Shown here: positions 34,162 through 43,322 of the stretch, in pieces
Layout: every line of letters starts with the position of its first letter
Position numbering within the stretch: position 1 is the first letter of the stretch
Source of the DNA: Streptomyces sp. YPW6
Lineage (GTDB): Bacteria > Actinomycetota > Actinomycetes > Streptomycetales > Streptomycetaceae
Assembly: GCF_018866325.1 (NCBI RefSeq)
Contig: NZ_CP076457.1
Span: forward strand, 2,639,001 to 2,703,000
Reading direction: 5' to 3'
Length of the DNA: 64,000 nucleotides
The notes under the pieces: generated by a model
Seen by the model: the letters and a program-made list of their open reading frames with translations, nothing else
What the model was told of the DNA's origin: nothing
The model's database searches: none
Program-made: the position numbers and the translations under genes

Positions 34162-35151
34162 ATGCGCGTGGTTAAGCTCTCCGTCATCGTGCCGTTCTTC
34201 AACGTGCAGACCTACGCGCCCGACACCTTGAGAAGTCTGCGGGCCAACGCCCGCGAGGACTTCGAGTTCCTCCTGGTCGACGACTGTTCGACCGACGGGA
34301 CGCTCCCGCTGCTGCACCGGGCCGCGGAGGAGATCCCGGGGGCCGTCCTGCTGCGGCACGAGGTGAACGGCGGTCTGGCGACCGCGCGCAACACCGGTCT
34401 GAACGCCGCCCGTGGCGAGTACATCGCCTTCCTGGACGGCGACGACTGGCTGGCCGCCGGGCACTACGAGCGGCTGGTGGCCCGGACGGAGGCGCTGGGC
34501 TGCGACTTCGTGCGCACCGACCACGTGCAGACGAACGGCAGGACCCGCACCGTGCGCCGGGTTCCGCACGGGCCGCACGGTGTGGTGAGCGACCCGCGGG
34601 CCGCGATCCTGCCCGCCCACCGCACGACGTCGGTGGACTACGCGTTCGCCTGGGCGGGCCTCTACCACCGGCGGCTGCTGGACCGGGGACTGCTGCACTT
34701 CACCGACGGGCTGCGCACGGCGGAGGACCGGCCGTGGATCTGGCGGCTGCACCGGGAGGCGGAATCCTTCGCCACCCTGGGTCTGCTCAGCCATTTCTAC
34801 CGGCGCGGGGTGGCGACGTCCTTGACCCGGATCGGCGATGCGCGCCAGCTCGATTTCCTGCGCGCATTCGACCAGGTGATCGCCGAGACCGCCGCCGACC
34901 GCGACGCGGACGCCCTGCTGCCGAAGGCCGTGCGCACGTATGGCGCGATCATCGCCCACCATCTGGGCGACCTGGACAAATTCGAACCGGCCGTCGCCCG
35001 TGAACTGAAGGTGCGCGGCGCGGCCGCCCTGGGCCGCCTGCCGCAACGGCTGCTGGACGAGGCGCTGGACGCCATGGACGTGACACGGGCGAGCCGGGTG
35101 CGTAGGCTGCGCCGCCGTCCGGCCGCGACGAAGGGGGCCTCTGCCGCATGA
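34162..35151 (+). CDS. GT2 glycosyltransferase, module A
   Basis: The 329-aa family 2 (GT-A) glycosyltransferase has LSVIVPFFNVQTYAPDTL, VDDCSTDGT, NGGLATARNTGLNAARGEY and the metal-binding FLDGDDW. It has no membrane segment. It closely resembles the 329-aa protein at 43323-44312 (for example RTDHVQ, VDYAFAWAGLYHRRL versus VDYPFVWAGIYHRRL), so the two are paralogues. Its stop overlaps the next gene (ATGA). It probably adds a linking or capping sugar, or a side chain, to the polymer made with its partner polysialyltransferase-like protein. ATG 34162 was chosen; GTG 34159 is also possible. Confidence 0.88.
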   Translation: MRVVKLSVIVPFFNVQTYAPDTLRSLRANAREDFEFLLVDDCSTDGTLPLLHRAAEEIPGAVLLRHEVNGGLATARNTGLNAARGEYIAFLDGDDWLAAGHYERLVARTEALGCDFVRTDHVQTNGRTRTVRRVPHGPHGVVSDPRAAILPAHRTTSVDYAFAWAGLYHRRLLDRGLLHFTDGLRTAEDRPWIWRLHREAESFATLGLLSHFYRRGVATSLTRIGDARQLDFLRAFDQVIAETAADRDADALLPKAVRTYGAIIAHHLGDLDKFEPAVARELKVRGAAALGRLPQRLLDEALDAMDVTRASRVRRLRRRPAATKGASAA

Positions 35152-36500
35152 CCATCCGGATCTTCCACGCCGCCTCGCCCGGGGCGGTGGTGCTGCTCGC
35201 CGCGGCGATCGACGCGGGCTGCTTCACCGAGCCCGACCGCCGGGTCCTGCTGCTGTCGCGGACCGGACCGGCCCCGGAGGCCGTCGCCGATGTCGCGGAG
35301 ACCGCCGGGTTCGAGCGGCTGCGCGCCCGGTTCGACGAGGTCGTCTCGTGGAACGACGCGATCGCCCCGTTCCATCCGGAGGGCTGGAGTCCGCGGGCGG
35401 ACGACGCCCCGCTGTGGGAGCGCCACTTCCGGCGGTCCTGGGGGCTCGGCGAGGAGGAGCTGGAGCTCGTCGTCGACTCCCCGCACGCCGGCCCCGCCCG
35501 CGCCCTCACCCAGGTGTTCGCCGGCGCGCCGGTCGACGTGTACGCCGAGGGACCCGGCGCCTACGGGCCGACCGGGGAGAAGCTCCCGCCGCTGACCGGG
35601 ACGCGGGTGCGGCGGCTGCTCCATCCGGACCTGGTCGCCGGGGTGCGCCCGCTGCTGCTCGGCGAGTTCGGGGTGGAGCCGCGCACCGTGCCGGCCGAGG
35701 CCGTGACCAAGGTCGTCGCCGAACTCGCGGACGAGATTGCGGACGAGATTGCGGCCGGGCCCGCGGCCGAGGGGCCCGCGCTGCTGCTCGGCCAGGGTCT
35801 GGCGGCCGCCGGGCTGATCACGGCGGCCGACGAGGCGGGGCTGCGGCTGGAGATGGTGCGCGGCGCGGCGGCGCTCGGGCACACCCGGCTGGTGTTCGCG
35901 CCGGACCCGTACGTGCCGTGGGAGAACCCGGCGGCGCTCCTCGCGGAGGCGGACCGGCTCGGCGTGGAACTGACCGTGCTGGACGGGGCGTCGCCGGTAC
36001 CGGCCGAGGTGCTCGTGCACCGGCTGCGGCCGGCTCTGGTGACCGGCTGCACCTCGGCGGCGCTGTTCGGGGCGGCCCGCTTCCACGGGCTGCCGGTGGC
36101 CGCGGTCGGCACGGGGCTGCTGCTGGAGCGCCTGGCCCCGTACGAGAACCCCGAGCGGACGGCGGCGACGCTGGCCGACGCGGTGCTGCCGGGGCCGGCC
36201 GCAGCGGAGCCCGGTGCCGCGCGCCGACCGGCCCCGTCCGCGGCGGAGTTGGACGGCCTGCTGGCCGCCGTCGCCTTCGCGATGCGGCCCAGGGTGCGCT
36301 CCGATCTGCGCCCGGCCGCCGAGCGCTACCTCGCCGCGCAGCTGGACAGCCGCACCTGGCGCTACTTCAAGCGCCGCCGGCTGGCCTCGCTCGCGCTGCC
36401 CGGCGTGGTCCCGGCCCGGCTGGCGTTCCTGCGCTCCAGCCCGGCGCTGCGCCGGGTGGTCCGGCGGGCGCGGGCCCTGCGGCCGCCCGCGTCCCGCTGA
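35148..36500 (+). CDS. Polysialyltransferase-like glycosyltransferase (PF07388 type), module A
   Basis: The 450-aa protein has the bacterial alpha-2,8-polysialyltransferase layout: RIFHAASPGAVVLLAAAIDA, VVSWNDAIAPFHPEGWSPR, LVVDSPHAGPARALTQVF, DVYAEGPGAYGPTG, and GHTRLVFAPDP with VTGCTSAALFGAARF. The last two sit where HP and the S-S/T donor-binding motif occur in such enzymes, although the usual His in 'KPHP' is Asp here (APDP). The C-terminus is very basic (YFKRRRL, ARRALRPP), suggesting attachment to the membrane or polymer. It is coupled to the upstream GT2. The donor would be the CMP-nonulosonate from the neighbouring operon. Confidence 0.82.
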   Translation: MTIRIFHAASPGAVVLLAAAIDAGCFTEPDRRVLLLSRTGPAPEAVADVAETAGFERLRARFDEVVSWNDAIAPFHPEGWSPRADDAPLWERHFRRSWGLGEEELELVVDSPHAGPARALTQVFAGAPVDVYAEGPGAYGPTGEKLPPLTGTRVRRLLHPDLVAGVRPLLLGEFGVEPRTVPAEAVTKVVAELADEIADEIAAGPAAEGPALLLGQGLAAAGLITAADEAGLRLEMVRGAAALGHTRLVFAPDPYVPWENPAALLAEADRLGVELTVLDGASPVPAEVLVHRLRPALVTGCTSAALFGAARFHGLPVAAVGTGLLLERLAPYENPERTAATLADAVLPGPAAAEPGAARRPAPSAAELDGLLAAVAFAMRPRVRSDLRPAAERYLAAQLDSRTWRYFKRRRLASLALPGVVPARLAFLRSSPALRRVVRRARALRPPASR

Positions 36501-36507
36501 CGCGGGC

Positions 36508-36543
36508 GGCTGGAGCGGCCTCAGCCCAGAAGCCGCTCCAGCC
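36508..36543. terminator. Bidirectional terminator overlapping the acyltransferase 3' end
   Basis: The perfect 12-bp stem GGCTGGAGCGGC / GCCGCTCCAGCC with a 12-nt loop lies across the 20-bp gap between convergent stops and into the last codons of the acyltransferase. Confidence 0.7.
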
Positions 36544-37660
36544 CGATCCGCCGCCACAGCAGAACCGTCGCGAACGACAGCACCGTGATCGCCGCCGACA
36601 CGGCCAGGAAGAGCGCAACGGCTCCCGGCCACCCCACGTCGGCCGGGAGGAGGTGATCGGTCACCACGTCCTCGAACAGGATGTGGACCATGTAGACCCC
36701 GTACGTGGCGTCGACGAAGCGGGTCACCGCGGGGCGGAACCGGTCCGGAATCCGCACCCGGTGCAGCAGGAGCACGAAACTGCCGGTGAGCACCGCGATC
36801 GCCACGCTGGCGTTCGGGATGACGTAGTGGACCTCGTGCTGATAGGCGATCACGGCGACCAGGCTCATCACGGCGATCAGCAGCCAGAGCGGCCGGCGCC
36901 GGCCGAACGCCCCGGCCGGCGCCGCCAGCAGCAGGGCGCCCAGCACCGCGTAGACCACCTGGTAGGCGCCGAAGCTCCAGCCGAAGCGCGGCACGTCCCA
37001 CGCGGTCACCCGGGACAGGTCGCCCGCCAGGGTCGGGGCGGCCGCGACGACCAGCAGCACGGCCGCGATGCCCCAGGGCCGCTTGCCCGCCCGCACCATC
37101 GGCACCAGGGCCAGCAGGATGATCAGGGGGACGTAGGCGTAGAGGTACCAGAGGTGGTAGGCGGGCCGCACGGAGGCGAACAGGGAGTCCAGGGCCAGGT
37201 CTCCGATCGGCCCGTCGTTGGTGCCCCGCCACCGCCCCCACACCAGGTAGACCGCCGTCCACACCGCGAGCGGCACCAGCAGCCGGACCATCCGCTGCCG
37301 CAGCCGGGCGGCGTCCTTGGGCGGAGCCCCGACCAGAACGGCCCATCCGGCTATGGCGAAGAACGTCGGTACGGCGAACCTGCCGAGGGAGTCCGCGGTC
37401 AGACCGACCCAGTAGGTGGGCGCGCCGCCCGACGCCTTGCGGCCGACGGCGTCCATGAAGGCGGCGCCCGCGTGCGAGACGATCACGCCGACCGAGCAGA
37501 CCAGCCGGATCAGATCGATGTCGTAGCGGTGTTCACGGGCCGGACGGATCGTCTCCGCGATCGTCTGCGCCGGGGCGGCGGGGGCGGGGGGCGTGGTCGA
37601 CATGGTCCTCGGGGCGTGGGTGGGAGGGGACGGGAGGGGTTCGCGCGGGGCCTCGGTCAT
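36521..37660 (-). CDS. Membrane acyltransferase (acyltransferase 3 / OafA family)
   Basis: The 379-aa protein has about 10 membrane helices. The family start motif is present (YDIDLIRLVCSVGVIVSHAGAA, with the conserved Arg and His), as are FAVPTFFAIAGW and the later helix pair HLWYLYAYVPLI. Such proteins O-acetylate or O-acylate surface sugars; sialic-acid O-acetylation is a good guess here. The ATG at 37660 overlaps the stop of the upstream fusion gene (ATGA). It is the last gene of the five-gene minus operon that begins at 44312. Confidence 0.88.
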   Translation of the reverse strand: MTEAPREPLPSPPTHAPRTMSTTPPAPAAPAQTIAETIRPAREHRYDIDLIRLVCSVGVIVSHAGAAFMDAVGRKASGGAPTYWVGLTADSLGRFAVPTFFAIAGWAVLVGAPPKDAARLRQRMVRLLVPLAVWTAVYLVWGRWRGTNDGPIGDLALDSLFASVRPAYHLWYLYAYVPLIILLALVPMVRAGKRPWGIAAVLLVVAAAPTLAGDLSRVTAWDVPRFGWSFGAYQVVYAVLGALLLAAPAGAFGRRRPLWLLIAVMSLVAVIAYQHEVHYVIPNASVAIAVLTGSFVLLLHRVRIPDRFRPAVTRFVDATYGVYMVHILFEDVVTDHLLPADVGWPGAVALFLAVSAAITVLSFATVLLWRRIGLERLLG

Positions 37661-40251
37661 CGGGCCCGGCCCGGGTGCCGGGACGGGCGGTCGCGGTCGG
37701 AGGCGGGCCGGGGCGCGGGGACGACGGGGTCGGGGACCCGGCCAGGACCTCCGAACGGGTCGGGCAGGCCGGTGAGTTCACGCAGCAGCGTGAGGTTGTC
37801 CCGGGTCGCGGACCACAGCGCCCGCTGCCGGTCGTGGACGTCGGCCACCGCCGCCGGATGGTCGGCGAGCACCGCGAGGGCCCGCTCCGCGAGCCGGGCG
37901 CCGAGGGCCCGTTCGTGCACGGAGACACCCCAGTCGGGGCGGTCGATGTCGGCCAGGAAGTAGGCCAGCTTGGGGTGCGAGACCAGGCTGATGACGGGGG
38001 TGCCGCAGCCGAAGGGGATCATCCCGGCGTGCCCGCGCATCCCGATCACCAGCCGGGTGCTCCGGTAGAGGTCCCGGATGGCGTCGTTGGACAGCAGGTA
38101 CAGCGGCTCCACGGGGAGGGTGAGCCCGTGTTCGCGCCGCAGATCGTCGACGAAGCGTTCGTCGGCGGGCATATGCGCGGCGTAGCGGACCTCCGCGGCG
38201 GCCGACACGGCCCGGATCGCCGCCGCCATCTCCGCGAGGAAATGACCGTAGTCGTGGCCGAAGCGGAGCCCGGCCCGGTCGTAGGCGCAGTTGACGAGGA
38301 CGGTGTCCTCGCGTACGGCCGGTCCGGCGAGGCGGGGATCGAGGTGGCGGGCGACCGTGGTGGGGCAGGGCTGGTAGCGCACCTTCTCGCGGAGGGCGGC
38401 GGGCAGCAGTTCCCTGACCCGGGCGACGGAGCCGTGATTGCGCAGCCCGAAGAACGCGGACCGCTCGACCAGGGCCCGTAGGGAGGCCGCGAACCGCTCG
38501 CGCCGGTAGCGCTGGCCGTCGAAGACGTTGTAGCCGACGGCGAAGACCGCCAGCGGGGCGGTGATCCGGGCGAGCACGTCGTCGGGGATGTTCCACTGCC
38601 AGCCACTGTTGCCGTTGGGCGCGGTGTCGGGGAGGAAGAGCCCTCCACCGCCGACGATCACGGCCCGCCGGGCGTTGAGGCGTTCGAGACCGGCCTCGTC
38701 GACGAGCAGGTGCGCGTGCTGCTGGTGCCAGCGGTCGGGTCCGGTGTCGGCGGTGAAGCAGCTGCGGACCGCCTCGGGCAGCACCTTGTCGCCCGCGTTC
38801 TCGTCGCCTTCGGCGAACAGGGCGACATGGGCGAGCTGTTCACCGGGCGACGCGTCCGGCGCGGTGCCGCCCGCCGCGACCATCGCGGAGGTACGGGCGT
38901 ACCAGGCGCGGCAGTTGGCGTCCGTCGGATCGGACTCCAGGCCGGCGAGCGCATACCCCCGGGCGTCCTCGGTGCGACCCAGCAGCCAAGCCAGCCGGGC
39001 GAGTTGACCGAAGGCGCGGGGGGCGAAGTCCAGGGAGGCGGTCGCCAGAAGGAGGTGCGTCTCGGCCTCCTCGTACCGCGACAGGGCCATCAGGCAGACC
39101 CCGAGCGTCTCGTGGCAGCGCGGCAGGTCGGGGCGGCCCGCGACGGCCTTGCCCAGCAGGGCGACGGCCAGATCGTGGTGGCCGCGGCCCCGATGGATCT
39201 CCGCGAGTTGCCGGACCAGGTCGATCGGTGGCCGGGACCCTTCCGGGAAGGGGAGCGCGAAGTGCAGCAGCAGGTCGGGGTGTTTGGCACCGGGCAGGGC
39301 GAGATAGGCGGCCCGGAACGCCTCGTCGTCCAGGTCGTGGCGCGCGCGGGCCGCTTGGGCGGGGCCGGTGCACGACGTGGGCGTGTCGGCGAAGTTGAGG
39401 ACGACGACGTCTTCGGGGACCGCCAGGTCGTCCCGGAGCCGCAGCGCCCGGAAGTCGTACCGGGAGTCCAGGGGTACGAGGAGACTCTCCGGGATGTCCC
39501 GCGCGGCGGCGGGCGGTTCACGGTGGTCGAGGTCCTGGCGCTGGATCACCAGGATGCCGTCGTCGGGGATGCCGTTGCGCGGGTCCGGGACGCCGTCCGG
39601 GCCGGGGCCCGGCACGGCGGCCACGCCCGTGCGGAGTCGCAGCAGGGTGTCGATCCCGCCGAGGACGACCTGGGCGGGGGTGAGGGCGATGACGGTGTCG
39701 TAGCCGTCGAGGCGGAAAGCGTCGTGGCGTCCGGAGGCCGTGCGCGGGATCAGCCGGGGGTGCAGCCGGTGCGCGGCGTCGAAGGCGGTGTCCGGGAGGC
39801 CGGGATGCAGGACGACGACGTCCTCGCAGAGAGCCGGGTTGGTCAGCGCGAGGCTGCGCAGGAGGGCCTGGAGTCCGGGCAACCGGCCCACGTCGGCGAC
39901 GTACACGGCGAAGGCGATCCGGCGCTTCCCGGTGACGGCGCGGCGGTCGTCGGCGGAGACGGAAGCGGCGGCGGAAGCAGGAGCGGAGGCTACGGATGCG
40001 GCGGCGGGGGCGGGGGCGCGGTCAGCGCAGGGCCGGGACGCGGATGCGGCGGCGGAGGCGGAACCGGCCGCGGATACAGAGGCGGAGGCAGCCGCGGGAG
40101 TGGAAGCGGAGTCGGCCGCGGGGACGGATGCAGAGTCGGAGGCAGCCGCGGGGATGGAAGCGGAGTCGGCCGCGGGGACGGAGGCGGAGGCGGAAGCATC
40201 CGCAGAAGGGGAAGCGGAACCGGCCGCAGGAGTGGAGTCGTTCGTCGTCAT
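37657..40251 (-). CDS. Fusion protein: low-complexity start, GT8-like domain, TPR region, polysaccharide pyruvyltransferase
   Basis: The 864-aa protein starts with about 95 residues almost entirely Ala, Ser, Asp, Pro and Val (AAxSAS-type repeats). A GT8-like region follows (about 100-340; RIAFAVYVADVGRLPGLQAL, DSRYDFRAL, VVVLNFADTP). The expected DxD is TPAQ in the aligned place, so catalysis is doubtful. Residues about 370-470 look like TPR helices (YEEAETHLLLATASLDF). Residues about 510-850 are a pyruvyltransferase domain (GGGGLFLPDTAPNGNSG, FFGLRNHGSVARVREL, GMRGHAGMIPFGCGTPVISL, SHPKLAYFLADI). It overlaps both neighbours by 4 nt. Probable role: adding ketal pyruvate to the polymer. Confidence 0.83.
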   Translation of the reverse strand: MTTNDSTPAAGSASPSADASASASVPAADSASIPAAASDSASVPAADSASTPAAASASVSAAGSASAAASASRPCADRAPAPAAASVASAPASAAASVSADDRRAVTGKRRIAFAVYVADVGRLPGLQALLRSLALTNPALCEDVVVLHPGLPDTAFDAAHRLHPRLIPRTASGRHDAFRLDGYDTVIALTPAQVVLGGIDTLLRLRTGVAAVPGPGPDGVPDPRNGIPDDGILVIQRQDLDHREPPAAARDIPESLLVPLDSRYDFRALRLRDDLAVPEDVVVLNFADTPTSCTGPAQAARARHDLDDEAFRAAYLALPGAKHPDLLLHFALPFPEGSRPPIDLVRQLAEIHRGRGHHDLAVALLGKAVAGRPDLPRCHETLGVCLMALSRYEEAETHLLLATASLDFAPRAFGQLARLAWLLGRTEDARGYALAGLESDPTDANCRAWYARTSAMVAAGGTAPDASPGEQLAHVALFAEGDENAGDKVLPEAVRSCFTADTGPDRWHQQHAHLLVDEAGLERLNARRAVIVGGGGLFLPDTAPNGNSGWQWNIPDDVLARITAPLAVFAVGYNVFDGQRYRRERFAASLRALVERSAFFGLRNHGSVARVRELLPAALREKVRYQPCPTTVARHLDPRLAGPAVREDTVLVNCAYDRAGLRFGHDYGHFLAEMAAAIRAVSAAAEVRYAAHMPADERFVDDLRREHGLTLPVEPLYLLSNDAIRDLYRSTRLVIGMRGHAGMIPFGCGTPVISLVSHPKLAYFLADIDRPDWGVSVHERALGARLAERALAVLADHPAAVADVHDRQRALWSATRDNLTLLRELTGLPDPFGGPGRVPDPVVPAPRPASDRDRPSRHPGRAR
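39960..40236. repeat. Degenerate trinucleotide/30-bp repeats encoding the Ala/Ser/Asp tract
   Basis: Within the 5' end of the fusion gene the plus strand repeats units such as GGAGGCGGAGGCAGCCGCGG and GATGGAAGCGGAGTCGGCCGC. It encodes the low-complexity N-terminus and is likely unstable and variable between strains. Confidence 0.65.
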
Positions 40252-41609
40252 CGGAGAGTGATCCTCACTGCGGTGTCGTCCGTTCCCCCGGTCCGCGCCC
40301 CGATCCACTCCCGCTCGTGCGGGGGCAGGGCCGCCGGTCCTTCGAACCCGATGAGGTCCACCCGGGCGGGGGTGCCCAGGAAGTCGAGGAGCCGCAGCAC
40401 GGTGTACGCGGTGCTCGCGGGCCGGTCCGGGTCCGCCGCTGCGCCGAGCAGTGCCGGATCGTTCAGCGGGCGGCGCAGCGTCGCGTCCCCGATGCGGTCC
40501 TGGGCACCGGGGGCGAGTCGGCCGCGCAGGGCCAGCCGCCAGTGCGGGAGCGGGTCGCCGAAGACCAGGCGGGCGGTGGCCCGGCGGTCCCACCGGGGCC
40601 CCTTCCACGGCGAGTCGCCGCGCAGGGTGACGGCGTGCAGGTCGGTCCGGGCGGTGGGGGCGGCGTGGCGTACGGCGTCGCAGCGCACGACGAGGTCGTA
40701 GCCCTCGATCAGCGCGGCAAGGGGACTGCCGGGCCGCTGCTCCTGCTCGGCGGTGTGCGGTGTGTCGGCGACCAGGCACACCGTGCGGCCCGCGAGGAGC
40801 CGGCGCAGCCCGGGGACGCCGATGGGTTCGGCCCCGCCGAGCAGCGGGTCGGCCATCGGGTCGCGGTCCGATAGTCGGCGGTACTCGGCGTACAGCGCGG
40901 CGAGCCGGCGTACGTCGGGGTCGGCGGCGCCGCGTTCCGCGGTGCGGAGCCGGACGAGTTCGGTGAAGGCGGCGCGGGCCTCGGCGGCGGGCAGCCGACG
41001 GGAGAGACGGACGGCACCGGCTCCGGAACCCGCCCCGGCCTCCGCCGCGTCCCGGTCCGCATCCCCGGCCGGCGTCGGAGCCAGCGCCTCGTCGATGAGG
41101 TCCCCCGCGGCGCGGAGGGTGGCGACCCGGCGCTCGACATCACGGGAGGCGGCGGTGTTCTGCTGGAGCCCCAAGTGGCGTACGTAGGCGGTGATCGCCT
41201 CCTCGCTCCGGCCGAGCGCGTCCAGTGCGGCGCCACGCAGCCGCCAGGCGCCCTTGGAACGCGCGCGCAGGGCGGTCGCCTCGTCGGCGAGGGCCAGGGC
41301 GAGGCGGGCTCCGGCGTCGCCGCCGCTGTCCAGGGCCTGCTGCCCGGTCCGCAGCAGCGCGTCGAACGCGTCGGCGCCCGGGGTGGAGCACGCGGTGGTC
41401 AGGGCTCCGATCGACGCAATGAGCCGGGTGCGGCGGGCGTCGGTGAGGGGGCCGGCGGCGGCGAGGGCGGCGAGGTGGTCGCCGCAGAGCCGCAGGGCGG
41501 CCAGGAGTTCCGGGTCCGGTCCGCCGCCGGGGCGGGCCCGGGCCGGCGTTCCCGGCCGTCCCGCCCTGGCCCGTACTGACGTGAGCAGCCCGGTGAGGGT
41601 CTGGCCCAT
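40248..41609 (-). CDS. Putative GT29-like sialyltransferase with helical N-terminal region
   Basis: The 453-aa soluble protein has an N-terminal two thirds (1-280) of Ala/Arg/Leu-rich helices, possibly TPR-like (EEAITAYVRHLGLQQN). The C-terminal third shows spaced motifs like the GT29 sialylmotifs: TVCLVADTP then LIEGYDLVVRCDAVR then ARTDLHAVTLRGDSPW (L-motif-like), and later ASTAYTVLRLLDFLGTPARV then DLIGFEG (S-motif-like, compare P-S-T-G...-V-D-V-Y-G-F), then HEREW. The genomic setting in a CMP-nonulosonate cluster supports this. ATG 41609 is preceded by GGCGGAAC; ATG/GTG options further upstream to 41645 exist. This is pattern-based and needs a profile search. Confidence 0.62.
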   Translation of the reverse strand: MGQTLTGLLTSVRARAGRPGTPARARPGGGPDPELLAALRLCGDHLAALAAAGPLTDARRTRLIASIGALTTACSTPGADAFDALLRTGQQALDSGGDAGARLALALADEATALRARSKGAWRLRGAALDALGRSEEAITAYVRHLGLQQNTAASRDVERRVATLRAAGDLIDEALAPTPAGDADRDAAEAGAGSGAGAVRLSRRLPAAEARAAFTELVRLRTAERGAADPDVRRLAALYAEYRRLSDRDPMADPLLGGAEPIGVPGLRRLLAGRTVCLVADTPHTAEQEQRPGSPLAALIEGYDLVVRCDAVRHAAPTARTDLHAVTLRGDSPWKGPRWDRRATARLVFGDPLPHWRLALRGRLAPGAQDRIGDATLRRPLNDPALLGAAADPDRPASTAYTVLRLLDFLGTPARVDLIGFEGPAALPPHEREWIGARTGGTDDTAVRITLR

Positions 41610-41675
41610 GCTCGTTCCGCCGTTCTGTGAGTCGGACGCCGGCACCGGGGTTCGGGGCCCGGTCCCGGTCCCGGG

Positions 41676-43319
41676 TCAGAGGCCCAGGGTGCTGCGGGTG
41701 CGCCGCACGGTGCGGCGCAGCCGGACCGCCGCGCCCCGGGGGCCGCCGCCGGGGAGGGTGAGGTTCTGGAGGCGGCGGCGTTTGAAGTAGTGCTGGGTGG
41801 TGGAGTCGAGGTGCTCCCGCAGCCAGGCCTCGGCCTCGGGGCGCAGCCCGGGGTTGAGCTTGGCCTGCATGCAGTAGCCGACGGTCCGCACCAGCGGGGC
41901 GAGGGTGTCCGGCGCGGTGCGCGGCAAGGGGGGGACGCCGCCCCCGGCGTCCCCGGCCCTCCGAGCGCCCGGGGCGCCCGCACCCTCCGGAACTCCCGGC
42001 GCGAGGGACGCATCCGCACCACCCGGAGCGTCCGTACCGCCCGGCGCGTGCAGGCGGTCCAGATCGGGCACGAGGTGGTCGGTGATCGTCAGCGGGATGC
42101 GGTTGCTGTTCTCGTACGGGGTGATCCGGTCGAGGACCAGCCGGGTGCCGACGCGGGCGACGGGGATGCCGTAGTACGCGGCGGCGGTGAACATCGCGGT
42201 GGAGAAGCAGCCGACGACCAGGGTCGGCGCGCACCGCTCGTACAGCGTCTCCGCGAGCAGCGGGCTGTCCAGCGTGGTGAGCCGTACGCCGAGTTCGGCG
42301 GCGGCCTCGTCCAGGGCGCGGGAGTAGCGGGCCGGGGCGGTGGGGTGCGGCTTGAAGAGGATGGAGGTGTGCCCGGCGCGGGCGGCCCCGCGCAGCATCC
42401 GGATGTGCAGCTCCTCTTCCTCCTCCGGGGTGAGGATGGTGAGGGCGGCGAGGTACTGGCCCAGGAGCATCGCGGTGGGGGCGGCGGCCTCGGCGGCGGC
42501 AAGCCCCTTGTCGCCCTCGGCGGCGGTGGCGATCTCGGAGAGGACGGCGCGGAAGGCGTCGTCGGGGACGAGTTCGGGTTCGACGCCCGCCTCGGCGAGG
42601 AGAAGCGGGCGCAGTCCGGTGACGAGGTCGAGGTGGAGGACGCGCCGGATGCGGCAGGCGATGGACTGGGGCATCCGGTTGCGCGTGGGGCCGTAGCTCA
42701 TCAGGCCGTCGGCGTACACGTGGACGGCGCTCTCGGAGAAGATCGCGGCGAGCGCGCGGGCCGGGTTGACCTGGATGGACTCGACGGCGAGGTCGACGGG
42801 GGCGTCGGGGGCGATGTCCCAGGCGAGGCGGAAGGCCCGCTGCCACAGGACGGTCTCCTCGGAGCGGGGACCCCAGCCGCTGGGGTGGTGCGGGCTGATG
42901 GCCTCGTTCCAGTCGACGACGGCGTCGAAGCGTGCGGCGAGGGACCCGAAACCGCGCATCTCCTCCAGGCGCAGGGCGGTCTCGGGGACGGCCGCGTTGT
43001 TGGAGACCAGCAGGATGCGGTGGCAGTCGAGGGCCCGGCCGAACTGCCCGGCGTCGAGCGCGGCGGCGAGGGTGGCCGCGCCGTACAGGGTGGAGACCTG
43101 GAAGATCTGGGTCCGCCGGGGCGCACGCGCGGAGGGGGATGCGGAGGGGGATGCGGACGCGGGTACGGGCTCGGGCGCCGGGCCGGACGCGGACGCCGGG
43201 TCAGGCGCGTCGGGTACGGCTGCGGGCTCGACCGGTACGGAATCGGGCATGGCGGGTACGGAGTCGGGCACGGCGGGTACGGAGTCGGGCACGGCGGGTA
43301 CGGAGTCGGGCACGGTCAT
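41676..43319 (-). CDS. Polysialyltransferase-like glycosyltransferase (PF07388 type), module B
   Basis: The 547-aa paralogue of the 450-aa protein at 35148-36500 is aligned by FQVSTLYGAATLAAALDAGQ, VVDWNEAISPHHPSGWGPR, HVYADGLMSYGPT and YFKRRRLQNLTLPGGG. It keeps the KPHP motif (ILFKPHPTAPARYSR) and VVGCFSTAMFTAAAYYG, so it is the better candidate for an active polymerase. The first 68 residues are low complexity, with VPDSVPA repeated four times. A second low-complexity insert (GGTDAPGGADASLAPGVPEG) lies at about 425-465. The ATG at 43319 is 3 nt after the upstream GT2 stop, so the module is coupled. Confidence 0.85.
   Translation of the reverse strand: MTVPDSVPAVPDSVPAVPDSVPAMPDSVPVEPAAVPDAPDPASASGPAPEPVPASASPSASPSARAPRRTQIFQVSTLYGAATLAAALDAGQFGRALDCHRILLVSNNAAVPETALRLEEMRGFGSLAARFDAVVDWNEAISPHHPSGWGPRSEETVLWQRAFRLAWDIAPDAPVDLAVESIQVNPARALAAIFSESAVHVYADGLMSYGPTRNRMPQSIACRIRRVLHLDLVTGLRPLLLAEAGVEPELVPDDAFRAVLSEIATAAEGDKGLAAAEAAAPTAMLLGQYLAALTILTPEEEEELHIRMLRGAARAGHTSILFKPHPTAPARYSRALDEAAAELGVRLTTLDSPLLAETLYERCAPTLVVGCFSTAMFTAAAYYGIPVARVGTRLVLDRITPYENSNRIPLTITDHLVPDLDRLHAPGGTDAPGGADASLAPGVPEGAGAPGARRAGDAGGGVPPLPRTAPDTLAPLVRTVGYCMQAKLNPGLRPEAEAWLREHLDSTTQHYFKRRRLQNLTLPGGGPRGAAVRLRRTVRRTRSTLGL
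43239..43317. repeat. Tandem 21-bp repeats encoding VPDSVPA units
   Basis: The unit ACGGAGTCGGGCACGGCGGGT is repeated about three and a half times at the 5' end of the polysialyltransferase-like gene, giving VPDSVPA peptide repeats. It is likely variable in number. Confidence 0.75.
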
Positions 43320-43322
43320 CGG

